Shown piece after piece: positions 53,627 through 63,782 of a stretch of DNA of 64,000 nt (position 1 is its first letter; each line of letters starts with the position of its first letter). The translations under genes and the position numbers were made by a program. The notes below the pieces were generated by a model that did not search any database, was not told where the DNA came from, and saw only the letters and a list, made by a program, of their open reading frames with translations. Source of the DNA: Gallionellaceae bacterium (GTDB lineage Bacteria > Pseudomonadota > Gammaproteobacteria > Burkholderiales > Gallionellaceae); NCBI GenBank assembly GCA_030823955.1, contig JAVBYO010000036.1, positions 97,728 to 161,727 of the forward strand, written 5' to 3'.

Positions 53627-54082
53627 ATGTCGCATCAGGCCGTACCGAATTTTACCCTGCCCGCCACGGGCGCTGTCGATTTCACGCTGTATCCTATCCC
53701 CGGCAAATCTCTGGTGATCTATTTCTACCCCAAGGACAGCACCCCCGGATGCACCACCGAGGCACAGCAGTTCCGCGACCTGTATGCCGAATTCAAGCTG
53801 GCTGGCAGCGATATCGTCGGCATCTCGCGTGACAGCATCAAATCACACGAGAACTTCAAGACCAAGTTCACCCTGCCGTTCGCGTTGCTCTCGGATGCCG
53901 AGGAGACTGTGTGCACCCAGTTCGGCGTGATGAAGCAGAAGATGATGTACGGCAAACAAGTGCGCGGTATCGAGCGCAGCACCTTCGTGCTCGACAGCAA
54001 AGGCATCATCCGCAAAGAGTGGCGCGGTCTTAAAGCCGACGGCCACGCCCAGGAAGTCCTCTCGTTCGTACAAACCCTGTAA
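53627..54082 (+). CDS. bcp: Bcp-type thiol peroxidase (peroxiredoxin)
   Basis: The 151-residue peroxiredoxin has the peroxidatic Cys42 in YPKDSTPGCTTEAQQF. The resolving Cys that E. coli Bcp carries five residues later is Gln here; another Cys lies in EETVCTQFG near residue 95. It reduces hydroperoxides through thioredoxin or a similar donor. The gene is followed after eight bases by the PhoH gene on the same strand. Confidence 0.93.
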   Translation: MSHQAVPNFTLPATGAVDFTLYPIPGKSLVIYFYPKDSTPGCTTEAQQFRDLYAEFKLAGSDIVGISRDSIKSHENFKTKFTLPFALLSDAEETVCTQFGVMKQKMMYGKQVRGIERSTFVLDSKGIIRKEWRGLKADGHAQEVLSFVQTL

Positions 54083-54090
54083 GGAGCAAT

Positions 54091-55506
54091 ATGCCGACCC
54101 GCAAAGCCTCTAGCAGCAAGAAAGCTCCGGACACCAAGCTGTTCGTACTGGATACCAACGTGCTGATGCACGATCCGACCAGCTTGTTCCGTTTCGAGGA
54201 ACACGATGTGTATCTGCCGATGTTCGTGCTGGAGGAGCTGGACAACAACAAGAAAGGCATGACCGAAGTCGCGCGTAATGCGCGCCAGGCCAGCCGTTTT
54301 CTGGATTCGCTGGTGAGCGAAGGCATCAACATCGTGGACGGTGTGTCCTTGCAATCGCAGGGCAACAAGAGCGCCACCGGCAACCTGTTCCTGCAAACCG
54401 AGTTCATCACCCACCAGTTGCCGGAGAACTTGGCCAACGGCAAGGCCGACAACGCCATCCTCGGTGTGGTCGCGTTCCTGCACAAGCAACAACCCAAACG
54501 CGAAGTCACCCTGGTCAGCAAAGACATCAACATGCGCATCAAAGCGCGTGCACTGGGCCTGAACGCGCAGGATTATTTCAACGACAAGGTGCTGGAAGAC
54601 ACCGACCTGCTCTACACCGGCATGTTGCCCCTGCCAGCGGATTTCTGGGATAAACACGGCAAAGACATGCAATCCGGCCTGCAAGGCGGACACACCTTCT
54701 ATCACCTGCAAGGCCCGATGTGCCGGGACATGCTGGTGAACGAATTCGTCTATCAGGAAGGCGAGACTCCGTTCCACGCGGTGGTCGCGGCACAGGACGG
54801 CAACGCCGCCACCCTGCGCACCCTCACCGATTACACACACAGCAAGAACGCCATCTGGGGCATCACCGCGCGCAACCGCGAGCAGAACTTCGTGCTCAAC
54901 CTGCTAATGAATCCGGAGATCGATTTCGTCACGCTGCTGGGCCAAGCCGGTACCGGCAAGACCCTGCTCACGCTGGCGGCGGGCCTGATGCAGGTGCTGG
55001 AACAGAAGACCTATTCCGAGATCATCATGACGCGCGTCACCGTGCCGGTGGGTGAAGACATCGGCTTCCTGCCGGGAACGGAAGAAGAGAAGATGTCGCC
55101 GTGGATGGGTGCGCTGGACGACAATCTCGACGTACTGAACCAGGCCGACGAAGAAGGCGGCGACTGGGGCCGGGCCGCCACACGCGACCTGATCCGCAGC
55201 CGCATCAAGATCAAGTCGCTCAACTTCATGCGTGGCCGCACCTTCCTCAACAAATATCTCATCATCGACGAGGCACAGAACCTGACGCCGAAACAGATGA
55301 AGACCCTCATCACCCGTGCCGGTCCCGGCACCAAGGTGGTGTGTATGGGCAACATCGCGCAGATCGACACGCCCTACCTCACCGAAGGCAGCTCCGGCCT
55401 GACCTACGTGGTGGACCGCTTCAAAGGCTGGGCGCACAGCGGCCATGTCACCCTGCAACGCGGCGAACGTTCGAGGCTGGCGGATCACGCGGCTGAGGTG
55501 CTTTAA
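54091..55506 (+). CDS. PIN domain and PhoH-like ATPase
   Basis: The 471-residue protein has an N-terminal PIN domain (LFVLDTNVLMHDPTSL, VLEELDNNKKG with acidic residues) and a C-terminal PhoH ATPase with Walker A GQAGTGKTLLTLAAG and Walker B LIIDEAQNLTPKQMKTLITRAG. PhoH2-type PIN-PhoH proteins can act as RNA helicase and RNase; the length is typical. The start ATG is preceded by AAGGAG. Confidence 0.94.
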   Translation: MPTRKASSSKKAPDTKLFVLDTNVLMHDPTSLFRFEEHDVYLPMFVLEELDNNKKGMTEVARNARQASRFLDSLVSEGINIVDGVSLQSQGNKSATGNLFLQTEFITHQLPENLANGKADNAILGVVAFLHKQQPKREVTLVSKDINMRIKARALGLNAQDYFNDKVLEDTDLLYTGMLPLPADFWDKHGKDMQSGLQGGHTFYHLQGPMCRDMLVNEFVYQEGETPFHAVVAAQDGNAATLRTLTDYTHSKNAIWGITARNREQNFVLNLLMNPEIDFVTLLGQAGTGKTLLTLAAGLMQVLEQKTYSEIIMTRVTVPVGEDIGFLPGTEEEKMSPWMGALDDNLDVLNQADEEGGDWGRAATRDLIRSRIKIKSLNFMRGRTFLNKYLIIDEAQNLTPKQMKTLITRAGPGTKVVCMGNIAQIDTPYLTEGSSGLTYVVDRFKGWAHSGHVTLQRGERSRLADHAAEVL

Positions 55507-55513
55507 ATGCAAC

Positions 55514-55600
55514 CCACCACAGAGACACAGGGGATGCACAGAGAAAATCAAAACCACTTCTTTGGTTTTAACTTTCTCGGTGTCTCCGTGTCTCGGTGGT
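55514..55600. repeat. CACCACAGAG-type inverted repeat, copy 3
   Basis: CCACCACAGAGACACAGGGG pairs with the right arm, CTCGGTGTCTCCGTGTCTCGGTGGT. It fills the phoH-msrB gap, and the msrB ATG is 15 bases away. Confidence 0.8.
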
Positions 55601-55614
55601 AAAAAATCCCCGCC

Positions 55615-56013
55615 ATGACAAAAGACCCGCAAGACAAGACCGACGCCGAATGGCGTGATGAACTCACTCAGGATCAGTTCGAGATCTGCCGTGAATGCGG
55701 CACCGAGCTGGCGTTCTCCGGTGAATACTGGGACTGCACCGACATCGGCATCTACCGCTGCGTCTGCTGCGGCGAAGCCCTGTTCGATTCCGAGACGAAA
55801 TACGAATCCGGTACGGGCTGGCCCAGCTTCTGGCAGCCGATCACCGAAGAGGCTGTTGTCTACAAGGAAGAAGACCCGCTCGGCATGGATCGTGTGGAGG
55901 TCTGCTGCACCAAATGTGACGCCCATCTGGGCCACGTGTTTCAGGACGGCCCGCACCCCACCGGCCTGCGTTACTGCATCAACTCCGCCTCGCTAGCACT
56001 CGATCGCAGCTAA
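55615..56013 (+). CDS. msrB: Peptide methionine sulfoxide reductase MsrB
   Basis: The 132-residue enzyme repairs the R-form of methionine sulfoxide. [29 protein letters not shown] and [14 protein letters not shown] are family marks, zinc cysteines are in CVCC and CTKC, and the catalytic Cys is in [10 protein letters not shown]. Its length is normal. Confidence 0.95.
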   Translation: MTKDPQDKTDAEWRDELTQDQFEICRECGTELAFSGEYWDCTDIGIYRCVCCGEALFDSETKYESGTGWPSFWQPITEEAVVYKEEDPLGMDRVEVCCTKCDAHLGHVFQDGPHPTGLRYCINSASLALDRS

Positions 56014-56046
56014 CGCTGCGCATATTCCAGAAACGACCAACCGCTT

Positions 56047-56616
56047 ATGAAAATTTTATTCGACCTTTTTCCCGTCATCCTGTTCTTCGTCGTCTTCAAG
56101 GTGTTCGGCGTGTATGCCGCGACGGCTGCGGCCATCATCGCGACATTCGTGCAGGTCGCCTGGGTCAAATATCGCCACGGCAAGGTGGACACCATGCTGT
56201 GGGTGAGTCTGGGCATCATCGTGGTGTTCGGCGGCGCGACCCTGCTGCTGCACGACGAGACCTTCATCAAATGGAAACCCACTGTGCTCTACTGGTTCTT
56301 CGCCGCTACGCTGCTGCTATCGAACGCCCTGTTCGGCAAGAACCTGATGCGCGCCCTGTTACAGGAGAAGATGCCGCTGCCCGATCCGGTGTGGCATAAC
56401 CTCAATCTGGCGTGGAGCGGCTTCTTCGCGGTATTGGGCTTGCTCAATCTGTATGTCGCGTTCAGCTTCTCACTCGACACCTGGGTCAATTTCAAACTGT
56501 TCGGCACCTCCGCCATCATGCTGGTGTTCATCCTGCTACAGGCGGCGATGTTGTCGAAATACGTGGAAGAAGACGGCAAACCCCAGGAAGGGAAAAGGGA
56601 GAAGGGAGAAGGGTAA
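56047..56616 (+). CDS. yciB: Inner membrane septation protein YciB
   Basis: The 189-residue protein has five helices and the family stretches [74 protein letters not shown] and [20 protein letters not shown]. It is linked to septation and envelope organisation. The last nine residues (EGKREKGEG) are encoded inside an intergenic repeat, so the C-terminal tail is not ancestral. Confidence 0.95.
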   Translation: MKILFDLFPVILFFVVFKVFGVYAATAAAIIATFVQVAWVKYRHGKVDTMLWVSLGIIVVFGGATLLLHDETFIKWKPTVLYWFFAATLLLSNALFGKNLMRALLQEKMPLPDPVWHNLNLAWSGFFAVLGLLNLYVAFSFSLDTWVNFKLFGTSAIMLVFILLQAAMLSKYVEEDGKPQEGKREKGEG

Positions 56617-56666
56617 AGTCGGCTCTCCGCACCAAGGGCGAAGGTTTTACCCTTCTCCCTTCTCCC
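56597..56666. repeat. GGGAGAAGGG inverted repeat
   Basis: A 21-bp perfect inverted repeat is formed by 56597-56617 and 56646-56666 (GGGAGAAGGG units ending GTAAA). The flanks continue the purine-rich and pyrimidine-rich tracts, up to about 56698. It overlaps the 3' end of yciB. Confidence 0.8.
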
Positions 56667-56720
56667 TTTACCCTTCCCCCTTCCCATTTCCCCTTCCCCA
56701 AAATTTAAGGAAATCCACTC

Positions 56721-57023
56721 ATGCTATACACCCTCATCGGAGAAGATGTTCCCGACAGTCTGGAGCGTCGCAAAGGCGCCCGTCCGGCCCATCTCGCGCG
56801 GCTGCAGACCTTGCAGGATGAAGGACGGCTGCTGCTGGCCGGCCCCTTCCCCGCCGTGGATGCCAATGATCCCGGCACAGCAGGTTTCAGCGGCAGCCTC
56901 ATCGTCGCGGAATTCGCCTGTCTGGCCGATGCCCAGGCCTGGGCCGATGCCGACCCCTATGTGGCGGCGGGCGTGTACGCCAAGGTCTCCGTCAAACCCT
57001 TCAAACGGGTATTCCCCGCCTGA
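56721..57023 (+). CDS. YciI family protein
   Basis: The 100-residue protein has the YciI fold marks: [43 protein letters not shown] and [28 protein letters not shown], with the conserved His and Asp. It is the typical partner of yciB in this lineage. Enzyme activity is unproven. Confidence 0.92.
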   Translation: MLYTLIGEDVPDSLERRKGARPAHLARLQTLQDEGRLLLAGPFPAVDANDPGTAGFSGSLIVAEFACLADAQAWADADPYVAAGVYAKVSVKPFKRVFPA

Positions 57024-57182
57024 AACGGACTTCCGGCTTCACACTCCGCCGAGTGGCGTGTGATATATTTGGCGCTTGGAGAGATCGTTCCGTGCGCTTG
57101 GCGCGCGGACATTCTGGCTACACGACCGGAACCAATACCGGAAGAATTCAACTTCAATCATCTCAACTAAGGACGAAACACC

Positions 57183-57974
57183 ATGCTTAAATTCACCAAT
57201 ATCGCCGCGCTCGCCCTGCTGGGTGCGATCGCCGCCAACACGGTCAATGCCGCCGACAAAGTCGCCGAGCAAGGCAACACCGTAGCCACAGTAAATAAGA
57301 TCGCGATACCTCAAGCCCGTATGGCTCTTGCCCAACAAGGGCAACCGGACAGTCCTGAGATGCGTGAAAAGATTCGCAACGAATTGATTGACCTTGAGGT
57401 CATCGCTCAAGAAGCTGCCAAAAAGAATTTGGATAAGCAAACTGAAGCCGCGCAGATACTCGAATTGACCAAGCAAAACATACTGCGCAAGATCTTTTTG
57501 CAGGACTATGTGAAGAGCCATCCCGTCACAGAAGATGCCGTCAAACAAGCTTATGAAAATGCAAAGAAAGAAGCTCTCGGTACCAACCAGTACAAGATTG
57601 CCCACATCATTGTAGAGAACAAAAAAGAGGCTGATGCCGTCCTCGCAAAGATCAAGAATAACGGGAAATTTGAGAAACTCGCGAAAGAGAAATCTCTCGA
57701 CCCGCAAAGCAAAGAAAACGGGGGAGAGATCGGCTGGGTATTCCCATCCCGCTTGCCACCGGCTCTATCAGAAGCAATCCTGAAACTTAAAAAGGGACAG
57801 GTCAGCGCACCGGTGCAAAATCAATATGGTTGGAGCATCTACAAGCTGAATGATGTACGGGATTTCCCTCCATTCGAGGAAGTAAAAGTATCTATTCAGA
57901 TGGATATACAAAACAAAAACCTCCAAGAGCTGATAAAGACGTTACGTGCAAATGCCGAGATCGTTAAGAACTAG
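57183..57974 (+). CDS. Periplasmic parvulin-type peptidyl-prolyl isomerase
   Basis: The 263-residue protein has a signal peptide ending NTVNAA, an N-terminal SurA-like helix region (MREKIRNELIDLEVIAQEAAKK) and a parvulin domain: NQYKIAHIIVENKKEADAVLAKI, EKSLDPQSKENGGEIGWVFPSRLPPALSEAIL and QNQYGWSIYKLND. It is a periplasmic folding helper. The next gene carries a related C-terminal domain, so the pair is a tandem duplication. Confidence 0.92.
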   Translation: MLKFTNIAALALLGAIAANTVNAADKVAEQGNTVATVNKIAIPQARMALAQQGQPDSPEMREKIRNELIDLEVIAQEAAKKNLDKQTEAAQILELTKQNILRKIFLQDYVKSHPVTEDAVKQAYENAKKEALGTNQYKIAHIIVENKKEADAVLAKIKNNGKFEKLAKEKSLDPQSKENGGEIGWVFPSRLPPALSEAILKLKKGQVSAPVQNQYGWSIYKLNDVRDFPPFEEVKVSIQMDIQNKNLQELIKTLRANAEIVKN

Positions 57975-58035
57975 GTTTAAGCACAGCTCCAACCGCATTA
58001 CTTCAACATGGCTAATCAAACGGAGCAATCCTAAG

Positions 58036-59718
58036 ATGGGAGTCCGCAGAAATCTGAAGAGAATTTCTGCGGCATCCTGCTTGGCCGGTTTATGCTTATT
58101 TTTTCTGGCAATACCCTTCGCTCTAGCTGCCAAACCCGTAAAAACTGCCAAAGGCCAACAGGTACAAAAAGAACGCCTCGTTCTCATGCCATTGCGCTTG
58201 GGCGAAACAGATAAAAATCTGCAAGGTGCGATGGAAACCGCCTTGGTCGAGGGATTGCAGCGGCAATACGAAGTGCTTTCAGGTGAACAAGTCGCCAGAA
58301 AAGCACGCGAGATATTCCAAAAAGAATCGCGCAACACCGCCAAGAAAGAATGCGACGAGACTCGTTGCCTGCAAGGCATCACCGAAGCTTTCAATTCTGA
58401 ACTCTTAGCTATCGCCAGCGTCACCAAACAAGACGGCGGCTATTTCCTGGCGCTTAGCATCCGCAACCTGTATGACAACATCGACGTGTATTCAAAATCA
58501 CTGCCATGCCGTGGTTGCGACTCATTTCAAGCGGTAGAGAAAATCAAAGAGTTGGTCGGCACTCCCGCAGTCGCTGAACCGGATACATCTTCCGCCAAAG
58601 ATCCCGAAAGCGCCCTTTGGAACGAAGTTCAAAAAGGCAACACCATTGAAGACTACGAAGCCTATTTAGCGCAATATGCGAAAGGGAAATTTGCAATACT
58701 GGCTAAAAGCCGGATCAAAAAATTTCAAGATCAGGCCGCATCCAATCGGGCTCAACAAGATCAAGCAGCTTGGGAATCTGCCAACGGCGTGGCCACGGAA
58801 ATAAGTTATCAGGAATATCTGAATAACAACCCTAACGGGCAATACGCCTCATTGGCTCAGGCCCGCATCGCCAAACTCAAGCGGGAGGCGGCGCAGGCCC
58901 GGCAGCGCCAAGATGTTGAAGCTAGGCCAGCCCCCGCACCAACGCAGTCGCAGTCCTATGTAGCGAGCGCGAGCGACTCCAAAGCCATCGCCACGGTGAA
59001 CGGTGTAGCCATTCCACAACTGCGTATGGATCTGCGCATCAAGGCCGCAGTGGAACAGGGCCAGAAAGACGCCCCCGAACTGCGCAAAGCGATCCGCGAC
59101 GACCTGATTAAACTGGAAGTCATCGTACAAGAAGCAGTAAAACTAAAACTGGGGCCGCCCATCGAAGTATCTAAGTCGCTCATCAACACTCCAGTCGGGG
59201 AGCAAAATATCTTCGCGCAACAAAGTGCGCTGGTCGGAGCCTTCGTCCAGAACTACACGCAGAACCATCCCGTTACTGAAGGAGCGCTTCAACAAGAGTA
59301 TGAGAATCTGAAAAACCGCGTCGGCAACCAAGAATACAAGGTCGCTCACATTCTTCTTGCCAGCGAAAACGAGGCCATCTCCATCGCCAAAAAGCTCAAG
59401 CAAGGCCAAAGATTCGACAAGCTCGCCAAAGAAAAATCCAAAGACCCCGGATCAAGTGACCAAGGAGGTGATCTGGGCTGGGCGAATCCAAACAACTTCG
59501 TACAACCTTTCGGCGACGCGATACAAACATTAGCCAAAGGCGAGATCAGTGCTCCGGTGCAAACCCAATACGGTTGGCATATCATCAAACTGGAAGACAC
59601 GCGGGAGCTTAAAGTTCCTAGCTATGCAGAAGTTAAGCCCAATCTGGAAAAACGTTTGCAACAGCAAGCCATCCAAGAGGCTATTAAGTCACTGCGCGCC
59701 AACGCCAGGATCGAATAA
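58036..59718 (+). CDS. Multidomain periplasmic protein with C-terminal parvulin isomerase domain
   Basis: The 560-residue protein has a signal peptide (CLAGLCLFFLAIPFALAA) and a domain of about 150 residues starting KERLVLMPLRLGETDKNLQG, which I do not recognise by name, with a CDETRC and a CRGC cysteine pair. Two imperfect units follow (YEAYLAQYAKGKFAILAKSRI and YQEYLNNNPNGQYASLAQARI), like those in caspase-family and related proteins. The C-terminal 230 residues are a parvulin isomerase paralogous to the preceding gene. The start at 58036 is chosen for the signal peptide. Confidence 0.8.
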   Translation: MGVRRNLKRISAASCLAGLCLFFLAIPFALAAKPVKTAKGQQVQKERLVLMPLRLGETDKNLQGAMETALVEGLQRQYEVLSGEQVARKAREIFQKESRNTAKKECDETRCLQGITEAFNSELLAIASVTKQDGGYFLALSIRNLYDNIDVYSKSLPCRGCDSFQAVEKIKELVGTPAVAEPDTSSAKDPESALWNEVQKGNTIEDYEAYLAQYAKGKFAILAKSRIKKFQDQAASNRAQQDQAAWESANGVATEISYQEYLNNNPNGQYASLAQARIAKLKREAAQARQRQDVEARPAPAPTQSQSYVASASDSKAIATVNGVAIPQLRMDLRIKAAVEQGQKDAPELRKAIRDDLIKLEVIVQEAVKLKLGPPIEVSKSLINTPVGEQNIFAQQSALVGAFVQNYTQNHPVTEGALQQEYENLKNRVGNQEYKVAHILLASENEAISIAKKLKQGQRFDKLAKEKSKDPGSSDQGGDLGWANPNNFVQPFGDAIQTLAKGEISAPVQTQYGWHIIKLEDTRELKVPSYAEVKPNLEKRLQQQAIQEAIKSLRANARIE

Positions 59719-59733
59719 GACAGTTGGCCACAC

Positions 59734-59765
59734 AAAAACGGCGACTCGTTTGAGTCGCCGTTTTT
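59734..59765. terminator. Bidirectional intrinsic terminator
   Basis: AAAAACGGCGACTC and GAGTCGCCGTTTTT form a 14-bp perfect stem with loop GTTT. It has A and T runs on both sides, so it serves the plus-strand isomerase gene and the convergent serB gene. Confidence 0.92.
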
Positions 59766-59793
59766 ATTTGTTGCTGCGGTGCCGCGCAAGCCG

Positions 59794-60627
59794 CTATGCG
59801 AACAACCCCACCAACCCGTCCAAGCCCACGAAATTGAGCGCGAAGGTCGCCTGCGTACGCACGATAGGCTTGGCATGGTAAGCGATGCTGGTACCGGCCT
59901 GCGCCATCATCTTCAGGTCGTTCGCGCCGTCGCCCATGGCGATCACCTGTTCCGCGCGCAACCCCAATTCCGCGCGGGTATGCGTCAGCCAGTGCGCCTT
60001 GGCTTGGGCATCCACGATGTCGCCCAGCACCTGTCCCGTCAATCTGCCATCGACGATCTCCAGCGTGTTGGCATGGGCGAAATCCAGCCCGCAGCGCGCC
60101 TTCAGCCGCTCGGTGAAAAAGGTGAAGCCGCCGGAGACCAGCAGCGTCTTGATACCGTGTCTCTTCAGCTCCGCCAGCATCAGCTCCGCCCCGGGATTCA
60201 GCTTCAGACGCTCGTCATACACACGCTGCAAAGCCCCCTCTTCCAATCCGGCCAGCAGCGCCACACGGCGGCGCAGGCTCTCGGAAAAGTCGATCTCGCC
60301 GCGCATCGCCGCCTCGGTGATCTCTGCCACCTGCGGCTTGATGCCCTGCATGTCGGCGATCTCGTCGATACATTCGATGCTGATGAGGGTGGAATCCATA
60401 TCCATCACCACCAGACCGAAATCGGACAGATGTTGTCCCGCGCGCACGAAACCGTAATCGATCTGATGCTCGTAACAGAACATCGGTACACCGTCATGTG
60501 GCTTGGCTTCGCGCAGTCGGTAGGCATGGGTGCCGATCTGTTCGATGCGCGCGGCCAGCGAAAGGCTGGCCAGACGGTCAAGATGACTCGCGGGAATATC
60601 GTGCAATGCTTGGATGATGAGGTTCAT
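59794..60627 (-). CDS. serB: Phosphoserine phosphatase SerB
   Basis: The 277-residue HAD phosphatase completes serine synthesis. The catalytic motif is VVMDMDSTLISIECIDEIAD, with LLVSGGFTFFTERL and AMGDGANDLKMMAQAGTSIAYHAKP as motifs II and III-IV. The N-terminal 70 residues form a short ACT-like part. It faces the isomerase gene across a shared terminator. Confidence 0.96.
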   Translation of the reverse strand: MNLIIQALHDIPASHLDRLASLSLAARIEQIGTHAYRLREAKPHDGVPMFCYEHQIDYGFVRAGQHLSDFGLVVMDMDSTLISIECIDEIADMQGIKPQVAEITEAAMRGEIDFSESLRRRVALLAGLEEGALQRVYDERLKLNPGAELMLAELKRHGIKTLLVSGGFTFFTERLKARCGLDFAHANTLEIVDGRLTGQVLGDIVDAQAKAHWLTHTRAELGLRAEQVIAMGDGANDLKMMAQAGTSIAYHAKPIVRTQATFALNFVGLDGLVGLFA

Positions 60628-60704
60628 ATTTCAACTGGCTCCACGCTCACGGCGGGGATATAAAAAAATAAAATCGGGGCGCGGATTATACGGCGAGTAC
60701 GCCA

Positions 60705-63527
60705 TCAGCCGCACGCCCCTATCGCACCGCAACTGGTGCAGAACTCGCAGCCGTCTTTCTTGATGAGCGTGGCGTTGCCACATTCCTTGCACGGCTTGCC
60801 CGCCAACGTCTTGACCGTGGTCGGTTTGATCTGGCCTTCGGGTATCTCCAGCACACCCATCTGCTGCACCGGATAACCGTGCTCGTCGAGGATGCCGAGC
60901 ATGGCATAGCGATGGATGATGAGCTTGGCAACATAGGAGACGGTCGAAGGATAACTCTCCATCTTGCTGCCGCCCGGCACGCGCGCCATGAAATCACCCA
61001 GCGGTTCGCCAAAATTGAGTAGCTTGCGCAGCTTCATGCCTATCCACGCGGGGTCGATCACGCGCATGTCCAAGCTCAACACTTTGCACAGCCCGTCGAG
61101 CGCGCGCGGATACACGCCGGAAAGCCACATCGAGTAAGGACGGCGTTGTCCGTCCGGCAGCACCAGCTCTTTCAGCCCCAGCACGAAATCGTCGCCGCTG
61201 CCCGCGTTGGAGATGTCCACCGTCCAGCTCATGGTGCCGTCAGTGCCGGTCTTGGGTTCCTTCTTGGCGAACAACGCATCCATCATCGGCGTGGTCGCGC
61301 CCTCGCTGATCTCCAGCGCACCCAATTGCTCGATGCGGTATTTCAACAGGTGTGCGAACGCGGCCACGAGACTCGGCATGCGCTTCATTTCGCCGTCGGG
61401 CGGCATGGGCATATCGAACACATCGTCGCCCGCCGTCTTCATCAGCATCTCCAACTTCATGCGTATCCACACCGGATCACGCGTGCGCATATCCATCGAC
61501 AGCGACTTCGCCAGCGCACCCAGACCGCGCGGCTGCTCGGAGCCGTTGACCCACACTTCGAACGGATGGTTCTTGCCGTTCGTGGTGTGCGACACGAACG
61601 CCACGAAACTGCCGAGCGGATGCTTCACCACCTGCGATACCCAGCCTTCGCTACCGGCGGGCAACGACGGGCGTCCCGGCCAGCGCAACGAGGCGAGTGC
61701 TGGCGTGGGCGCGGCTTCCAACACGATGCGCCTGTCTTGGTCGAACACAAAGTCCTGCGGCTGTTCGCTCTTGGGTTCCGGCGTAACGGACAGCACCGAA
61801 CCCAGCACGCTGTTCGGCCTATAGGTCGCCAAGCCCTTCAGCCCGGCCTTCCATGCTTCGGTGTAGAGGTCTTTGAAATCTTCATACGGATAGTCGGCGG
61901 GCACGTTCACCGTCTTGCTGATCGAAGTGTCGATGAACGGCGCGACGGCGGCGACCATCTTCATGTGGTCGATGGCCGAGATCTCCAGCGCGGAGATAAA
62001 TTCAGGCGGCAGCTTGCTCACATCGCCGCCCTGCTTCTTGAACACGCGCCAGGCGTGATCTTCCACCGAGTAGTCCTTGCTCGTGCCGTCCGGCATGCGT
62101 TTCTTGCGCGTGTAGAACCAAGAGAACGCGGGCTCGATACCGTTGGATGCATTGTCGGCAAAGGCCAGCGAGATGGTGCCGGTAGGCGCGATGGAAAGTA
62201 GGTGACTGTTGCGCAGGCCATGCTTGCGTATCTTGTCTTTCAGCTCATCCGGCAAACGCGATGCGAAGCGCGGCTTAGCCAGATACTTGTCGGCATCCAG
62301 CAGCGGGAACGCACCGCGCTCGATCGCCAGATCCACCGAGGCTGCATAAGCCTCGTCGCGCATGATGCGCGTGATGTCGGTAGCGAAGGCGCGCGCCTCG
62401 TCCGAGTCGTAGCGCAGCCCCAGCATCACCAGCGCATCACCCAGCCCGGTGAAACCCAGCCCGATGCGACGTTTGCTCTGCGCTTCCTGTTGCTGTTCCG
62501 GAAGCGGCCATGCACTCACGTCCAGCACGTTGTCGAGCATACGTACGGAGATGCGCACCAGTTGCTTGAACGGTTCGTGATCGAATCCCGCATGGTTCGA
62601 GAACGGGTTCTTCACCATGCGTGTCAGGTCGATAGAACCTAGACAGCAACAGCCGTATGGGGGGAGAGGCTGTTCAGCGCAGGGGTTCGTCGCCTCGATC
62701 ACTTCGCAATAGGAGAGGTTGTTGTCGCGGTTCATCAGATCGATGAACAGCACGCCCGGCTCGGCATGGTCATAGGTGCTGGCGATGATCTGCTTCCACA
62801 GATCGGCGGCGCGCACTTTGCGGTAGACCCACTTGCCGTCAGCACGGCGAGTCGCACCCGCCTCTTTGATCGTGGCAGACGGTTCTGCGGCATGTACCAG
62901 CTCGAACTCTTCGTCATTCTCCACCGCCTGCATCAGCGCGTCGGTCACACCGACGGAGATGTTGAAATTGCGTAGATCGCCCTTGTCCTTGGCGCTGATG
63001 AATCTCTCGATATCGGGATGGTCGCAACGCAGTACGCCCATCTGCGCACCGCGCCGCGCTCCGGCGGATTCCACCGTCTCGCAGGAGCGGTCGAACACGC
63101 GCATGTAAGAGATCGGGCCGCTGGCACGCGAGTTGGTACCTTTGACGTGCGCCCCCTCGGGGCGGATGGTGGAGAAGTCGTAACCTACCCCGCCGCCGCG
63201 CCGCATGGTCTCGGCGGCTTGCTGCAACGCATCGTAGATACCGGGCTTGCCGTCGCTGGTGCCGGAGATCGCGTCGCCCACGGGCTGTACGAAACAGTTG
63301 ATCAGCGTCGCCTGCATCTTCAACCCGGCAGCGGAATTGATACGTCCCGCCGGAATGAAGCCGTGCTCCTGCGCCAGAAAGAACGCCTCTTCCCACTTGG
63401 CCTGTTGCTCCGGCTTCTCGGCTTGCGCCAAGCCGCGCGCCACGCGGCGGCGCACATCCTGCACCGACTTCTCGTCTGCTTCCGCGTATTTTTCTAACAG
63501 GACTTCGATACTGATCTCTTGCGGCAT
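60705..63527 (-). CDS. nrdJ: Adenosylcobalamin-dependent class II ribonucleotide reductase
   Basis: The 940-residue enzyme reduces ribonucleotides with cobalamin and needs no oxygen. [32 protein letters not shown] and [23 protein letters not shown] give the family active site, with Asn, Cys and Glu in NPCAEQ. The C-terminus has a zinc-finger-like CKECG...[19 protein letters not shown] precedes the ATG. I found no cobalamin riboswitch upstream. Oxygen-independence fits a micro-oxic lifestyle. Confidence 0.95.
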   Translation of the reverse strand: MPQEISIEVLLEKYAEADEKSVQDVRRRVARGLAQAEKPEQQAKWEEAFFLAQEHGFIPAGRINSAAGLKMQATLINCFVQPVGDAISGTSDGKPGIYDALQQAAETMRRGGGVGYDFSTIRPEGAHVKGTNSRASGPISYMRVFDRSCETVESAGARRGAQMGVLRCDHPDIERFISAKDKGDLRNFNISVGVTDALMQAVENDEEFELVHAAEPSATIKEAGATRRADGKWVYRKVRAADLWKQIIASTYDHAEPGVLFIDLMNRDNNLSYCEVIEATNPCAEQPLPPYGCCCLGSIDLTRMVKNPFSNHAGFDHEPFKQLVRISVRMLDNVLDVSAWPLPEQQQEAQSKRRIGLGFTGLGDALVMLGLRYDSDEARAFATDITRIMRDEAYAASVDLAIERGAFPLLDADKYLAKPRFASRLPDELKDKIRKHGLRNSHLLSIAPTGTISLAFADNASNGIEPAFSWFYTRKKRMPDGTSKDYSVEDHAWRVFKKQGGDVSKLPPEFISALEISAIDHMKMVAAVAPFIDTSISKTVNVPADYPYEDFKDLYTEAWKAGLKGLATYRPNSVLGSVLSVTPEPKSEQPQDFVFDQDRRIVLEAAPTPALASLRWPGRPSLPAGSEGWVSQVVKHPLGSFVAFVSHTTNGKNHPFEVWVNGSEQPRGLGALAKSLSMDMRTRDPVWIRMKLEMLMKTAGDDVFDMPMPPDGEMKRMPSLVAAFAHLLKYRIEQLGALEISEGATTPMMDALFAKKEPKTGTDGTMSWTVDISNAGSGDDFVLGLKELVLPDGQRRPYSMWLSGVYPRALDGLCKVLSLDMRVIDPAWIGMKLRKLLNFGEPLGDFMARVPGGSKMESYPSTVSYVAKLIIHRYAMLGILDEHGYPVQQMGVLEIPEGQIKPTTVKTLAGKPCKECGNATLIKKDGCEFCTSCGAIGACG

Positions 63528-63782
63528 TTCTGACTCCCAGTGGGCAGCGGCCTAGCACTCTGACCCAATTGATGTGCGACTCGAACAGGCTGCATTTTAA
63601 TGCAAACGCCAACCCCTCCCGTGCGTGAAATTTTTAAGAAAACAGCATTAAGCACTGGACATTTCCGATGTGCATTGCCTAGTGAGATACGGCCTTGTGA
63701 ACGAAAAAAACTCAAGCGAATCCGTCTCGATTGCTGCTGGCACTTGTTACAATCCGCGCCTCCACATGCGATGCCAAGCCCC

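Noticed and set aside
63528..63782. Cobalamin riboswitch upstream of nrdJ
   Set aside because: I looked for the B12-box and the conserved GCCACTG-like core on both strands and did not see them in this 255-base gap.
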